A stretch of DNA of 55,085 nucleotides, from NCBI GenBank assembly GCA_041914785.1, contig JAYSCT010000010.1, positions 1 through 55,085 of the forward strand, read 5' to 3'. Origin of the DNA: Pelomonas sp041914785 (GTDB taxonomy: Bacteria; Pseudomonadota; Gammaproteobacteria; Burkholderiales; Burkholderiaceae_C). The position numbers and the translations under genes were made by a program. This document shows, one piece after another, positions 14,849-27,100 of this stretch. Numbering within the stretch: position 1 is the stretch's first letter; each line of letters opens with the position of its first letter. The notes below the pieces were generated by a model that made no database searches, was not told the DNA's origin, and worked only from the letters and a program-made list of their open reading frames with translations.

Positions 14849-15853
14849 ATGCTCGACGAGCGCTCCAAATCCCTGCTGAAGACCCTGGTCGAACGCTACA
14901 TCGCGGACGGCCAGCCGGTCGGTTCGCGCACGCTGTCCAAGGCCTCCGGGCTGGAACTCAGCCCGGCGACCATCCGCAACGTGATGGCCGACCTGGAGGA
15001 GCTCGGGCTGATCGCCAGCCCACACACCAGCGCCGGCCGCATCCCGACGCCGCGCGGCTACCGCCTGTTCGTCGACACCATGCTGACGGCCCAGCCCGGC
15101 CGGCTGGAGGTGGAAGCGCAGCTGCAGCCCGACCAGCCGCAACGCGTCATCGCCAGCGCGGCGCAGCTGCTGTCCAACCTGTCCAGCTTCGTTGGCGTCG
15201 TCACATCGCCCAAGAAGCCCAGCGTCTTCCACCACATCGAGTTCCTGCGCCTGGGCGAGCGGCGCGTGCTGGTCATCCTCGTGTCGCCCGACGGCGACGT
15301 GCAGAACCGCGTCATCTTCACCGCGCAAGACCTGACCCAGGCCGAGCTCGCCGAGGCCAGCAACCGGCTGAACGCCAACTACGCCGGCCTCACGCTGGAG
15401 GCCGTGCGCGAACGGCTGCGCCACGAGGTGGACGCGCTGCGCGGCGAGATCGCCGGGCTGATGAGCGCCGCCGTGCAGGTGGGCACCGAGGCGATGGAAC
15501 AGCAGGACGAGCAGGTCGTCGTCTCGGGCGAGCGCAACCTGCTGACCGTGCAGGACTTCAGCCACGACATGGGGTCGCTGCGCCGGCTGTTCGACCTGTT
15601 CGAGCAGAAGACGCAGCTGATGCGCCTGCTCGACACCTCCAGCCGCGCCGAGGGCGTGCGCATCTACATCGGCGGCGAGAGCCAGGTCGTGCCCTATGAG
15701 GAGCTGTCCATCGTGTCGGCGCCCTACGAGGTGGACGGCCAGGTCGTCGGCACGCTGGGCGTCATCGGCCCCACGCGCATGGCCTACGACCGCATGATCC
15801 AGATCGTCGACATCACGTCGCGCATGGTCGGCCAGGCCTTGAGCCAACGCTGA
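14849..15853 (+). CDS. hrcA: Heat-inducible transcription repressor HrcA
   Basis: Represses class I heat-shock genes (groES-groEL, dnaK) by binding CIRCE with help from GroEL. The 334-residue product begins LDERSKSLLKTLVERYIADG, then GSRTLSKASGLELSPATIRN, a winged helix with the recognition helix SPATIRNVMADLEELGLI, and SPHTSAGRIPTPRGYRLFVD, all highly conserved. The C-terminus has IGGE and GTLGVIGPTRMAYDRMI. No CIRCE sequence is visible in its own upstream region, so it is probably not autoregulated through CIRCE. It is divergent from nadK and followed 43 bases later by the intron-containing tRNA-Ile. Confidence 0.97.
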   Translation: MLDERSKSLLKTLVERYIADGQPVGSRTLSKASGLELSPATIRNVMADLEELGLIASPHTSAGRIPTPRGYRLFVDTMLTAQPGRLEVEAQLQPDQPQRVIASAAQLLSNLSSFVGVVTSPKKPSVFHHIEFLRLGERRVLVILVSPDGDVQNRVIFTAQDLTQAELAEASNRLNANYAGLTLEAVRERLRHEVDALRGEIAGLMSAAVQVGTEAMEQQDEQVVVSGERNLLTVQDFSHDMGSLRRLFDLFEQKTQLMRLLDTSSRAEGVRIYIGGESQVVPYEELSIVSAPYEVDGQVVGTLGVIGPTRMAYDRMIQIVDITSRMVGQALSQR

Positions 15854-15896
15854 CTAGAATCACGGCCGTCTTCCGGCATGGAAGAAGTTGTTCAGT

Positions 15897-16176
15897 GGGC
15901 CGTTAGCTCAGTTGGTCAGAGCAGAGGACTCATAGCGAAAGTTGTGCACCGGGCGGCGAAAGTGCCCGCGTGAATGGCGTCAAATTCGGCGAAACCTGAC
16001 GGCCGCAAGGCACAAGGCAACGCCGAGCCAAGCCCCGCGAGGGGAAGGTGTAGAGACTAGACGGCGCCCGCCTACCGGCCTTGCTGGCCCATGGCGAAGG
16101 CATAGTCCAGGGAGCCCCGAAATGGGCGCAAACCGGAATCCTTTGGTCGCAGGTTCAAGTCCTGCACGGCCTACCA
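15897..16176 (+). tRNA. tRNA-Ile (CAT, lysidine-type) interrupted by a group I intron
   Basis: Exons are 15897-15933 and 16137-16176, together 77 nt including the encoded CCA. The acceptor stem GGGCCGT pairs with ACGGCCT (one G-T), the anticodon stem GAGGA pairs with TCCTT, and the spliced loop reads CTCATAA with anticodon CAT at positions 34-36. The intron sits between 36 and 37. This sequence and intron site match the Azoarcus tRNA-Ile(CAU), whose C34 is changed to lysidine by TilS to read AUA. An elongator tRNA-Met is the alternative reading of a CAT anticodon. A -10-like TAGAAT at 15855-15860 may belong to its promoter. Confidence 0.93.
15934..16136 (+). ncRNA. Self-splicing group I intron (Azoarcus type, 203 nt)
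   Basis: Inserted in the tRNA-Ile anticodon loop. Exon end CAT pairs with the internal guide GTG at 15944-15946, giving the U.G wobble at the 5' splice site, with P1 closed by the loop CGAAAG. P2 follows as CGGGC/GCCCG. Core blocks nearly identical to the Azoarcus ribozyme are visible: TCAAATTCGGCGAAACCT, AAGGCAACGCCGAGCCAAGC, GGTGTAGAGACTAGACGGC (P3/P8 side) and GAAGGCATAGTCCAGGGAG (P7). The last intron base is G (16136), the expected omega-G. No homing endonuclease ORF is present. The peripheral loop near 16000-16020 and 16058-16095 differs from Azoarcus. Confidence 0.93.
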
Positions 16177-16258
16177 CGAGACATTTGCACGCAGCGTTCC
16201 GTTGCGTCTTCGCTGCCTTGCTTGCCGGTCCATCGTTGGCGCGACTAGGATGATTCGG

Positions 16259-16317
16259 CACCGGCGCACCAAGCCGGTGTGAGCGAGGTTCCGCGATGCA
16301 TGGCCGGTCGGCCATGC
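16259..16317 (+). promoter_or_regulatory. Two stem-loops in the leader of the two-partner secretion operon
   Basis: CACCGGC/GCCGGTG (16259-16279, seven-base loop) and GCATGGCC/GGCCATGC (16298-16317, four-base loop) are perfect hairpins within the 275-base gap between tRNA-Ile and tpsB. They could form a structured 5' UTR, an attenuator, or the end of the tRNA transcript. There is no U-tract. I do not recognise a known riboswitch. Nothing else is evident in this gap. Confidence 0.4.
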
Positions 16318-16451
16318 CACAGCGGCCAGACTCAGGCGAGGGGGGACGAGAACGCTCAACAGCATCACGCTGCATCCGGGCGCTCGCGTCGGTGCCTTTG
16401 CCAGCCTGACAGCGCGGCACGCCTGGCTCCGAACACGAGACGGAGACATCG

Positions 16452-18134
16452 ATGCTGCCTGGCCCGCGATCATTCAGCCCCCTGGCGGTGAGCCTGTTGC
16501 TGCTGGCCTTGCCCACGCACGCGCAGACCCCGCCCACCGGCGAAGACCTGCTGCGGGAGGCCGAGAAGGCGGCCAACCGCGCGCGGCCCGGCGGGCTGCC
16601 GGCCCCGGCGCTGCCGGCGCCGTCGGCCGCGGTGGCGGGTGCCGCCGTCGTCGTGCAGCGCTTCGACGTGCAGGGCGCCACGCTGCTGGACGCGGACACG
16701 CTGCAGGGCGTGTTGCGGCCGTGGGTGGGGCAGCGGTCCGACATGGCCTCGCTGCGCCGCGCGGCGGATGCGGTGGCCCAGGCCTACCGGGCCCGCGGCC
16801 TGCTCACCCGGGTCTGGCTGCCGGAGCAGGAGATCCGCGACGGCGTCGTGCGCCTGCAGGTGGCCGAGGGGCGGCTGTCGTCGCTGCGCATCGAAAACCG
16901 CGGCGCGCCGCGCGCGCTGCCGGAGCCGCGTGTGCGCGAGACCGTGCTGGCCCGCCAGCGCGAGGGCGAGGCGCTGCGCACCGACCAGGTCCAGCGCGCC
17001 ATCACGCTGCTCAACGAGACGCCCGGCATGCATGCGGCCTCGGTGTTGGAGCCGGGCGACAAGGAGGGCGACACCCGCCTCGTCGTCGCGTTGACGGATG
17101 CGCCGCTGTTCAGCGGCAGCGCGCTGCTGGACAACACTGGCGCGCGCGCCACCGGCGAGGCGCGGGCCTCGGTGAACCTGCAGTTGAACGGCCCGCTGGC
17201 ACGCGGTGACCAGTGGTCGCTGGCGACCTTCGCCAGCAAGGGCTCCACCTATGCCCGCGCGGGGCTGTCGCTGCCGCTGGGGAACGACGGCCTGAAGGGC
17301 ACGCTGCTCGCCTCGGGCCTGCACTACGGCTACGACCTGAACACCGTGCGCTACTCCGGCAACGCCAGCACGCTGGGCGCGGTGCTGAGCTACCCGCTGC
17401 AGCGCAACGCGGGCCTGCAGCTGTCGGCCGAGCGCAAGCGCTTCAAGAACCTGGTGGCCGGCGTGGAGCTCAGCCGCAAGCAGCTGGACCTGGTGACGTT
17501 CTCGGCCAATGCCGACCGCATGGACGACTGGGCGGGCGGCGGCGTCTGGATCCTGTCCGGCCAGCTGGTGCTGGGGCAGCTGGACCTGTCGGCCAACGCG
17601 ACGGACCTGGCCAACGACCAGGTGGCCGGCGGCCCGCGGCGCGACGGCCACTACAACCGCATGAATGCGACGCTGACCCGCATGCAGCGGCTCAACGCGC
17701 AGCAGATGCTGACGCTGTCGGCCTCGGCCCAGAAGGCCAGCAGGAACCTGGACTCGTCGGAGAAGTTCCAGCTTGCCGGGCCTTATGCGGTGAGGGCGTA
17801 CAGCGTGTCCGAGCCCAGCGTGGACACCGGCCTGCTGTTGAGCGCCGAGTTCAAGCACAAGTTCGGCGACGGCTGGGCGCTGAGCGTCTTCCACGACCAG
17901 GCGCTGGGCTGGCGCGACCAGGACCCCAACGTCGCGACGCTGCAGCCCAACCGCCTGCACCTGAGCGGCTCGGGGCTGGAGCTGAGCTGGGAGGGCCCGG
18001 CGGCGCTGCAGGTGCGCGCCGCGCTGGCCCACCGCCATGGGCGCAACCCCACCCGCAACCCGGTGACCGGGCTGGACGCCGACGGCACGCACCGCGAGAC
18101 GCGTGCGCTGCTGTCGCTGTCCAAGTGGTTCTGA
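16452..18134 (+). CDS. Two-partner secretion outer-membrane transporter (TpsB, FhaC/ShlB family)
   Basis: Omp85-superfamily pore that exports the adjacent TpsA across the outer membrane. The 560-residue precursor has a signal peptide (LAVSLLLLALPTHAQ, cleaved after about residue 25) and a Pro/Ala-rich linker. POTRA 1 starts VVQRFDVQGATLLDADTLQGVL (near 66) and POTRA 2 includes GRLSSLRIENRGAPRA. The barrel begins about residue 215 (GSALLDNTGARATGEARASV) and ends in the outer-membrane signature LLSLSKWF with terminal Phe. A GGAG precedes the ATG at normal distance. It is 57 bases upstream of tpsA and surely cotranscribed. Confidence 0.95.
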   Translation: MLPGPRSFSPLAVSLLLLALPTHAQTPPTGEDLLREAEKAANRARPGGLPAPALPAPSAAVAGAAVVVQRFDVQGATLLDADTLQGVLRPWVGQRSDMASLRRAADAVAQAYRARGLLTRVWLPEQEIRDGVVRLQVAEGRLSSLRIENRGAPRALPEPRVRETVLARQREGEALRTDQVQRAITLLNETPGMHAASVLEPGDKEGDTRLVVALTDAPLFSGSALLDNTGARATGEARASVNLQLNGPLARGDQWSLATFASKGSTYARAGLSLPLGNDGLKGTLLASGLHYGYDLNTVRYSGNASTLGAVLSYPLQRNAGLQLSAERKRFKNLVAGVELSRKQLDLVTFSANADRMDDWAGGGVWILSGQLVLGQLDLSANATDLANDQVAGGPRRDGHYNRMNATLTRMQRLNAQQMLTLSASAQKASRNLDSSEKFQLAGPYAVRAYSVSEPSVDTGLLLSAEFKHKFGDGWALSVFHDQALGWRDQDPNVATLQPNRLHLSGSGLELSWEGPAALQVRAALAHRHGRNPTRNPVTGLDADGTHRETRALLSLSKWF

Positions 18135-18191
18135 GGCCGCCCGCGCAGCGCAGGCAGGCTTTCCGAGACAAGACATTCGTCGAGGTACGAC

Positions 18192-21100
18192 ATGAAGCAT
18201 CGTGGTCCGGGTTCGATGAACCGCGCGTTCAGGCTGGTGTGGAACGAAGCCGCGGGCGCCTACGTGGCTGTCGCGGAGCTGAGCCGCTCGCGCGGCAAGG
18301 GCCGCGCCGGCGGCGCCAGCGCGTTGGCGGGTGTCGTGCTGGCCGGGGCGTCGCTGGCGGCGCTGGCGCAGGCGACGCCGCCGCCCGTGACGGCGCTGCC
18401 CACCGGCGGCACCGTCACGCAGGGCCAGGCCCAGCTGGCGCAGAACGGCGCGCGGCTGGACATCAGCCAGGGCAGCGACAAGGCGGTCATCAACTGGCAG
18501 AGCTTCAACATCGGCGCGCAGGCGCAGGTGAACTTCCAGCAGCCCGGCGCCAGCTCGGTGGCGCTGAACCGCGTCGTCGGCGCCGACATGTCGCAGATCT
18601 TCGGCCGGCTGTCGTCCAACGGCCGGGTGGTGCTGGTCAACCCGAACGGCATCGTCTTCGGCCAGGGCGCGCAGGTGGATGTCGGCGGCCTCGTCGCGTC
18701 CACGCTGAGCCTGGCGGATGAGGACTTCATGGCCGGCCGCATGCGCTTCACGCGGGGCGCGGCGGCGGGCAGCGTGAGCAACCAGGGCCGGCTGACGGCC
18801 GCCGAGGGCGGGCATGTGGCGCTGCTGGCGCCGGAGGTGCGCAACGAGGGCGTGGTGAGCGCGCGGCTGGGCACGGTGGCGCTGGCGGGCGGCGACGTGG
18901 TGACGCTGAACTTCGACGGCGCGCGCCTGCTGGGCGTGAAGGTCGAGCCGTCCACGCTGGGCACGCTGATCGAGAACCGGCAGGCGCTGGTGGCCGAGGG
19001 CGGCCAGGTCATCCTGGCGGCGGGCGCGGCGCGCCAGCTGATGCAGCAGGCCGTGGCCGGCAGCAGCGGCGCCAGCCAGCTGCTGGAGCAGGACGGCGTG
19101 CTGCGCCTGGTGGCCAACACGGGCAGCATCTCGGCGCAGGGCGGCCAGGTGACGGTCAGCGCCGGCAACGTGGAGCTGTCCGGCGAGATCGCGGCGCGTG
19201 ACGGCGGCCGCATCCAGCTGCAGGCCGACTACGTGGGCCAGTCCGGCCGGCTGGACGTGTCGTCGGCGCAGGGCGCGGGCGGCACGGTGCAGGTGCAGGC
19301 CGAGACCGTCGTGCAGACGGCGCAGGCGGTCGTCGCGGCCGACGGGGGCACGCGCGGCGGCCGCATCGCGGTGACGGGCAGTACGGGCAGCACGGGAGCG
19401 GAGGCCGGTTCGGTGCTGTACAGCTCGGCGCGGCTGAGCGCGCTGGGCGGCAGCGGCCGGGGCGGCGACATCGACCTCAGCGCCGCCAGCCTGCAGCTGC
19501 GCGCGGCCACGCTGGATGCCAGCGGCGCCGATGGCGGGCGGCTGCGCATCGGCGGCGGCTTCCATGGCGCCGATGCCGACCTCGGCAACGCGACGACGGT
19601 GGGCATCAATGCGTCGACGGTGCTGCGCGCCGATGCGGCCGGCGCGCGCGGCGACGGCGGCCAGGTGGTCGTCTGGTCCGACGCGAAGACGCTGTTTGCC
19701 GCCGGCCTCAGCGCCCGCGGCGGCTCGCAGGCCGGCGCCGGCGGGCAGGCCGAGGTGTCCGGCAAGCAGGAGCTGGTGTTCCAGGGCCTGGCCGACCTCT
19801 CCAGCCGCGACGGCCGGCCGGGCCAGCTGCTGCTGGACCCGCGCAACATCCTCGTCGACAACGCGTCGGCCGCGCTGGCCACGCTGGCGATGAGCGACCC
19901 CACGCCCGGCAGCAACAACGGTTTCGGCAGCACCGTCAGCGTGCTGGGCAACGGCAATGTCGTCGTCACCGCGCCGCGTGCCAACACGGGCGGCACCACG
20001 TCCACGGGCGCCGCCTACCTGTTCAACAGCCAGACCGGCGCGCTGCTGGCCAACCTGCGCGGCACCAACGCGGGGGACAGGGTCGGCAGCGGCGGCATCA
20101 AGGTGCTGGGCAACGGCAACTACCTGGTGCTCAGCCCCGATTACGGCACCATCAGCAACCGGACCGTCACGTCCTACGACTCGCAGGACAGCGACGGCAC
20201 CGGCGCCTCGCCCGCCGCCAGCCGCGCCTATGCGCTGCTGGACAACACCACCGCGTCGGCCGGCGCCATCACCTGGCAGAGCCTGGCGGGCAGCGGCTCG
20301 CACACCGTCGGCTCCGGCAACAGCCTGGTGGGCAGCACGGCCAACGTCGACAGCCTGACCCGCTACACCTACAGCGGCCTCACGGTCAACAACGCCGGCG
20401 CGGTCACAGTGACCGCCAATGACCGTGTCGGCGGCACCGACATGCTGGATGCGGGTGGCAACAACGTCGTCCGCCCGGGCACGACCTTCACCGAGCTGAC
20501 CGACGGCAACCTGGCCATCGGCGTGCCGACCTGGTTCAACGGCCGCGGCGCTGTGGTCTGGATGAATGCCAGCAACGGCCAGCTCGCCGGCGGCGCCTCC
20601 GGCGGTGCGATCTCGGCCAGCACGGCCCTCGTCGGCAGCACGCCCAACCGCACGGAAGCGCTCGTGAGCGCGGCCGCCAGCGACAGCAGCAAGAAGGTCT
20701 ACGTGCTGGGCCAGCGCACGGCCCAGAACCCGCTGTACACGCCGGTCGACCTAGAGCGCTTCGCCAGTGCGAGCCTCCCCTACCAGTACAGCGACGGCGG
20801 CACGAACCGGCGCACCACCACGCCGGGGGCGGCCGGTGACATGGTGGGCCAGCTCATCACGCCGCTGCCCGGCGGCAGCTACGTGATCAATTCGCCGCTG
20901 TGGAGCAATGGCGGCACCGCCTACGTCGGTGCCGTCACCTGGGGCGCCTCGGGCGGCGCCGTGGGCACCATCGGCACCGGCAACAGCCTGGTGGGCAGCA
21001 GTGCCTACGACTTCGTCGGCAGCAGCGGCATCAAGACCGTGGGCAGCAGCGGGCAGAACTACGTCGTCGTCAGCCCCTACTGGAGCGGCAATGGCAACGC

Positions 21101-24100
21101 CGCGGCGGGCCGCTTCCTGGAGAACAACCCCAACGGCGCGGTCACCTGGGTGGACGGCAGCAACGGCCAGCCCTTCGGCGCCGGCAGCGCTGGCGCGGCG
21201 GTCAGCGCGTCCAACAGCCGCATCGGCGGCGCGGGCGACGGCATCGGTTCCTACTCGCTGGGCGACACCTTGCCCTACTCCAGCTACGACTACAACGGCA
21301 GCACGCTCATCACGACCAGCACGACCCGCAAGGTCGGGGCCATCAGCGGTGGCGTGCGCGTGCTGAGCAACGGCAACTACCTGATCGACGCCACCAGCTG
21401 GAGCAGCGGTGCCGGCGCTGTCGGCTTTGGCGATGGCGCCCTCGGGGCGGCCGGCGTGGCCTCGTCGTCCAACAGCCTCGTGGGCTCCACCGCGGCCGAC
21501 CAGGTCGGCCAGTTCATCGTCGAGCTGGCCGGCGGCAACTACGCCGTGGTCTCGCCCAACTGGGACAACGGCGCCAGCGTCAACGCTGGCGCGGTGACCT
21601 GGGGCAACGGCACGACGGGCCGCACCGGCGCCGTGGGCAGCGGCAACAGCCTCGTCGGCTCGGATGCCTACGAAGCCGTCGGCTCCGGCGGCGTGCAGGC
21701 GGTGGGTGCCACGGGGGGCAACGGCCTGCGCACGAACTACATCGTGCTGAGCCCGCAATGGGGCAACCGCAGCAGCAGCGCGCAGAGCACGGTGGCCTAC
21801 GGCGCCGTGACCTGGGTGGACGGCAGCAACGGCCAGCCCTTCGGTGCCGGCAGCACGGGCGCGGCGGTGTCGGCGAGCAACAGTCTGGTCGGCAACCATG
21901 CCGGCGACTACGTCGGCAGCGTGCACTACGGCGACACCCGCAGCGGCAACTACAACAGCAGCGGCAATGGGGTTTACTACACGTCGGTCGGCAACTGGGA
22001 CGCGCTGCTGACCGCCTCGGTCAGCGTCTTGTCCGACGGCAACTACGTCGTGCGCAGCCCCGGCTGGGACAGCGGCAAGGGTGCGGCCACGCTGGGCACC
22101 GGCGGCACCGGCCTCGCCGGCACCATCAGCGCCAGCAACAGCCTCGTGGGCGCGGTGTCGGACGTGACCAGCGTGTCCACCACCAACCAGACCCGCGGCG
22201 GCGTCAGCTGGACCGACGTCACCACCTACCTGACGACGACCGGTGATCACGTCGGCCTGCTGGGCGGCGCGCTCAATGGCGGCAGCTACCTCGTCGTCAG
22301 CCCGTTCTGGGGCTCGGGCAAGGGCGCCATCACCTGGCTGGGCAGCGGCAACAGCACCGGCACGGTGAGCAGCAGCAACAGCCTGGTCGGCAACACCGCC
22401 GACACCTTCAACAACGCCAACCACACGGCCATCACCGCCGTGGGTGACCGTCTCGGCACGCTGGCCACCACGGCGTGGGTGACGCCCACGGTCTCTTCCG
22501 GCACCGTGAGCGGCAGCGCGGCCAGCACTACCACGATCCGGCCGGTCGGCCCCTACGTCGGTACGGCCACCACGGCCACCTACGGCAGCAACTACTCGGT
22601 GCCCCAGCCACAGTCGCTGTCCGTGCAGCCCGACGGCTACGGCGGCGTCTACACCGGCTTCTTGCTCAATGTGACACCCATCTACCAGCAGCTGAGCAAC
22701 GGCAACGTGCTGGTGGCCAGCCCCAACTGGAACAACACCGGCGCGGCCCAGGCCGGCGCGGTGACCTGGATCAATGGCAGCAACGGCCAGCTGGCCGGCG
22801 GCGCCAGCGGCGGCGTGCTGTCGGCCAGCAACAGCCTGGTGGGCAGCCATGCGGGCGACTACATCGGCTTCCGCCTGCCCATCGACGGCGTGACCGAGCT
22901 GACCAACGGCAACTTCGTGCTGTCCAACTCGCAGTGGTGGAGCGAGCGCGGCGCCGTCACCTGGGGCAGCGGCACGGCCGGCGTGACCGGCACCATCTCG
23001 GCCAGCAACAGCCTGGTCGGCAGCACCGGGTCCGCCAGCGTGCAGCAGACGACGGCCAACCAGAAGCTGCTCGGCATGACCGACTATGCCGACTACATCA
23101 ACCGCTACATCGAGGGCAAGGGCTTCAACTACGACTGGCCCGACCGCGTGACGACGATGGACGGCGACCGCGTCGGCTACGGCGGCGTCAAGGCGCTCGC
23201 CGACGGCAATGCCGTCGTGGCCTCGCCGTTCTGGGGTTCCATCGCCGCGTGGGACCAGTACTCCGCACCGGCCTCCAAGGGCGCGGCCAGCTGGATCAAC
23301 GGCAGCAACGGCCAGCTCAAGGATGGCAGCGCGGGCGGCGCCGTCAGCGCGGCCAACTCGCTGGTGGGCGCCGTGGCGGGCGACGCGGTCAGCTACTCGG
23401 CCTTCATCGACCCCAACTCCACGCTGCACTTCGCCTACGGTGGCATCACGACGCTGGCTGGCGGCCGCTATGCCGTCGCCAGCCCCTGGTGGTCCAACGG
23501 CACGGCCACCGGCGCCGGGGCCGTCACCTTCGGCGACACGGGCGGCGTGGCCGGCACCGTGTCGGCCAGCAACAGCCTGGTCGGCTCGTCCGCGGGCGAC
23601 CACATCGGCATGGCGACGTCGCTGTACGACAGCTACCTTGGCGTCAGTTCGGTGGTCAGCGGCGTCGTGGCGGTCACGGCCAACGGCCAGACGAACTACG
23701 TCGTGCGTTCGGCGAACTGGACCAACACCGCCGACCGCAGCGGCGGCGGCGCTGGGGCCGGTGCGATCACCTGGGTGAACGGCACGACGGGCCGGGCCTA
23801 CGGCGAGTCGTCCACCGGTGCCACGGTCAGCGCCAGCAACAGCCTCGTGGGCAATGCGGCGGGCGACGGCGTCGGCGCCAACTTCGTGACGCTGACCCGC
23901 AACGGCACCGCCACCGGCGACCTGCTGTTCATGAGCGCGCTGGACTACTGCGGCATCGACGGCTACGGCGCCGTCACGCTGCTGTCGGGCGCCCAGGGCG
24001 CGGCCGGCCAGGTCGGCTGGCGCAACAGCATCCTGGGCCTGGCGCAGAGCGGCCTGGGCCAGAACACCTCCACGGCCAGCGCCGGCACGCTGACGAGCGA

Positions 24101-27100
24101 CATCCAGGTCGCCCTGCTGCCCACGGCCGTCACCAGCGCCGAGCGCGTCGCGTACCGGCCGCTGATCTGGGCCGCGCCGAACGGCACGTCGGGCAAGAAC
24201 AGCAGCCAGCTGTTCGCCGCCACGCTGGTGGACGAGAGCGCTTCCGGCGGCAGCATCGTCACGCCCGTGCACAACGCCGGCGGTGCCAACTGGAACGGCA
24301 ACCGCTTCGTGCCCGACGGCAGCGGCTACACCGCCAGCGGCGGCAGCACGTCCAGCGGGCTGCTGGGCTTCTCGGCCAACCCGTCGACGGACATCGTCAT
24401 CACGCCGTCCGCCATCACCGGCATGCTCAATGCCGGCACCAGCGTCACGCTGCAGGCCAACAACGACATCCGCGTGGCCCGCGCCATCGGCGCTTCAGCC
24501 GGCGGCGCCGGCGGCAACCTCACGCTGGAGGCCGGCCGCAGCGTCTACGTCGACGCCAACATCACCACCGACAACGGCAACTTGAGCGTCATCGCCAACC
24601 AGGGCGCAGCCCAGGGCGTGGTGGACGCGAACTGCAGCAGCTGCGTGTCCGAGATCGTCCAGCGCGCCGGCACCACGCTGGACGCCGGCACCGGCCAGCT
24701 CGCCATCACGCTGAAGAAGTCTGTCGACAAGACCAGCAACGCCGCCGGCGACATCGTGCTGGACGACCTGCGCGGCGCCAGCATCACCGTGACCAACGCG
24801 GGCCTCAACGCCAGCAGCCAGGGCCGCGGCGTGCGCTTCCAGAGCGGCGCCGTCATCGGCAGCAGCGGCACCAGTTCGCTGGTCTTCCACGTCGGCGGCT
24901 ACACCGCCCAGGGTGGCGGCCTGCTGCTGGCGGGCGACACCCAGCTTGTCGGCGCCAACGGCGGTACGCTGCAGGTGGCCGCGGCCGACCCCACGCTGAC
25001 CGCCGCGCTCGGCGCCACCAACGCCGGCTTCGGCATCCTGTCCAGCCAGATCGGCGCCGTCATCCAGCAGTCCACCGGCTTCACCGACCTGAAGTTCGGG
25101 CGCGCCGACCAGACCGGCGTCACCGCCGTCGCGGCCATGGACTTCACCCAGGCCAGCATGAAGCGCGGCGGCGCGACGCTGGATGCCGACGTCAGCCTGC
25201 TCGGCGGCTCGGGCGGCACGACGCTGCTCGGCGCCCTCACGTCAGGCGCGGCCACCGACCGGCGGCTGACGTTGAAGGCCGACGGCGGCACGCTGTCGCT
25301 GGGCAGCGCCACCCTCACCGCCAGCACCGGCGTGCTGGAGCTGTCCAGCGGCACGGCCGGTACTGTCACGCAGGGCGGCTCGGGCACGCTCAACGTCAAC
25401 CAGCTGCTGCTGACGGGCACCGGCACCACCACGCTGACCGGCAGCGGCAACGCCGTCGGCACCGTCGCGGGCCAGCTGGGCTCGGGCACCCTCAAGAACG
25501 CCGCCAGCACGCTCACGGTGGGCACCGTCGACGGCATCGACGGCCTGGCCTTCACGACCGGCGGCACGCTGCAGGCCGCCGGCGCCAGCAGCGACGTGGT
25601 GCTCAACAAGGCACTCAGCACCGGCTCGGGCGACCTCGTCGTCGCCGCCGGGCGCAACTTCGTCAACAACCTCGCCACCGACACCGGGCTGAGCGTTGGC
25701 AGTGGGCGCTACCTCGTCTACTCCACGTCCCCCTCGGGCACGACGGAGGGCATGAGCAGCTACAACAAAAAATACAACCTGACCTACAGCTCGGTGCCGG
25801 GCAGCGGCAACTGGTTCGTCTACAGCATCGCGCCGACGCTGACCGTGTCGGTCGGCGCGGGCTCGTCCATCACCTACGGCGACTCGGGCTCCGCGCCCGG
25901 CGTGAACATCACCGGCTTCATCGACGGCGACACCCAGGGCTCGGCCACCACCGGCTCGCTGAACTTCACCAGCAGCGGCTACGTGCCGTCCAGTGCCGGC
26001 TACCAGCCGGTCGGCACCTACACGGTCAACCTGACCGGCCAGGGCAGCTTCGCGTCGTCGCTGGGCTACCAGATCACCGTCAACACCGGCAGCAGCAGCT
26101 TCACCGTCAATCCCAAGGCCATCAACGTGGGCGGCCTGACGGCGGCCAACAAGGTCTATGACGGCACCACCAGCGCGCAGGTCAGCGGCGTGGCGGCCAT
26201 CAGCGGCGGCGGCGCCACCAGCAACGATGGCAAGGCGCTGAACGGCGACGACGTCTACATCACCGGCTCGGCCTCGGGCGCGTTTGCCGACCGCCATGCC
26301 GGCACGGGCAAGTCCGTCACGCTGGGCGGCCTGACGCTCGGCGGCTCCGATGCAGCCAACTACACCATCAGTGCCGGCTCCGTGCTGGCCGACATCACGC
26401 CCAAGGCGCTGACCACCAGCGGCCTGAGCGTCGCGGCCAGCCGCGCCTACAACGGCGTCGTCGCCGCCACGCCCCTGGGCACGGCCGCGCTGCTCGCGGC
26501 CGAGACGGCCGGCAGCGGCAGCACGGCCGACGGCAAGCCCTACTCGCTGGACACCGTGTCGATCAGCGGCACCGCCACCGCCACCTACAACAGCAGCCAG
26601 GTCGCGCAGGCCTCGCAGGTGCAGTTCGGCGGCCTGACGCTCAGCGGCGCCAACGCGGGCAACTACACGCTGCCGCTGGGCACGCAGGCCGCGACGATCA
26701 CGCCCAAGGCGCTGACCGTCACCGGCACCGCGGTGTCCAACAAGGTCTATGACGGCCTCACCACCGCGTCGCTCAGCGGCGGCAGCCTGGTGGGCGTCGT
26801 CGGCGGCGACAACGTCACGCTGACGCAGCTGGGCAGCTTCGCCGACAAGAGCGCGGGCACGGCCAAGCCCGTCACGGCCGCCGACACGCTGGGCGGCACG
26901 GACGCCGGCAACTACTCGCTGACGCAGCCCACCGGGCTCACCGCGGACATCACGCCCAAGGCGCTGACCGTCACCGGCACCACTGTCGCCAACAAGGTCT
27001 ACGACGGCCTGACCACCGCGTCGCTCGGCGGCGGCAGCCTGGTGGGCGTCATCGGTGGCGACACCGTCACGCTGACGCAGCTGGGCAGCTTCGCCGACAA

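Noticed and set aside
15897..16176. Reading the CAT anticodon as elongator tRNA-Met
   Set aside because: The sequence and intron position match the Azoarcus tRNA-Ile(CAU); Met remains possible but is less likely. The identity depends on TilS recognition, which cannot be proven here.
15942..16253. 103-codon frame across the tRNA intron, considered as a homing endonuclease
   Set aside because: No LAGLIDADG or GIY-YIG motif. It spans catalytic-core RNA blocks and the 3' exon, so it is not a gene.
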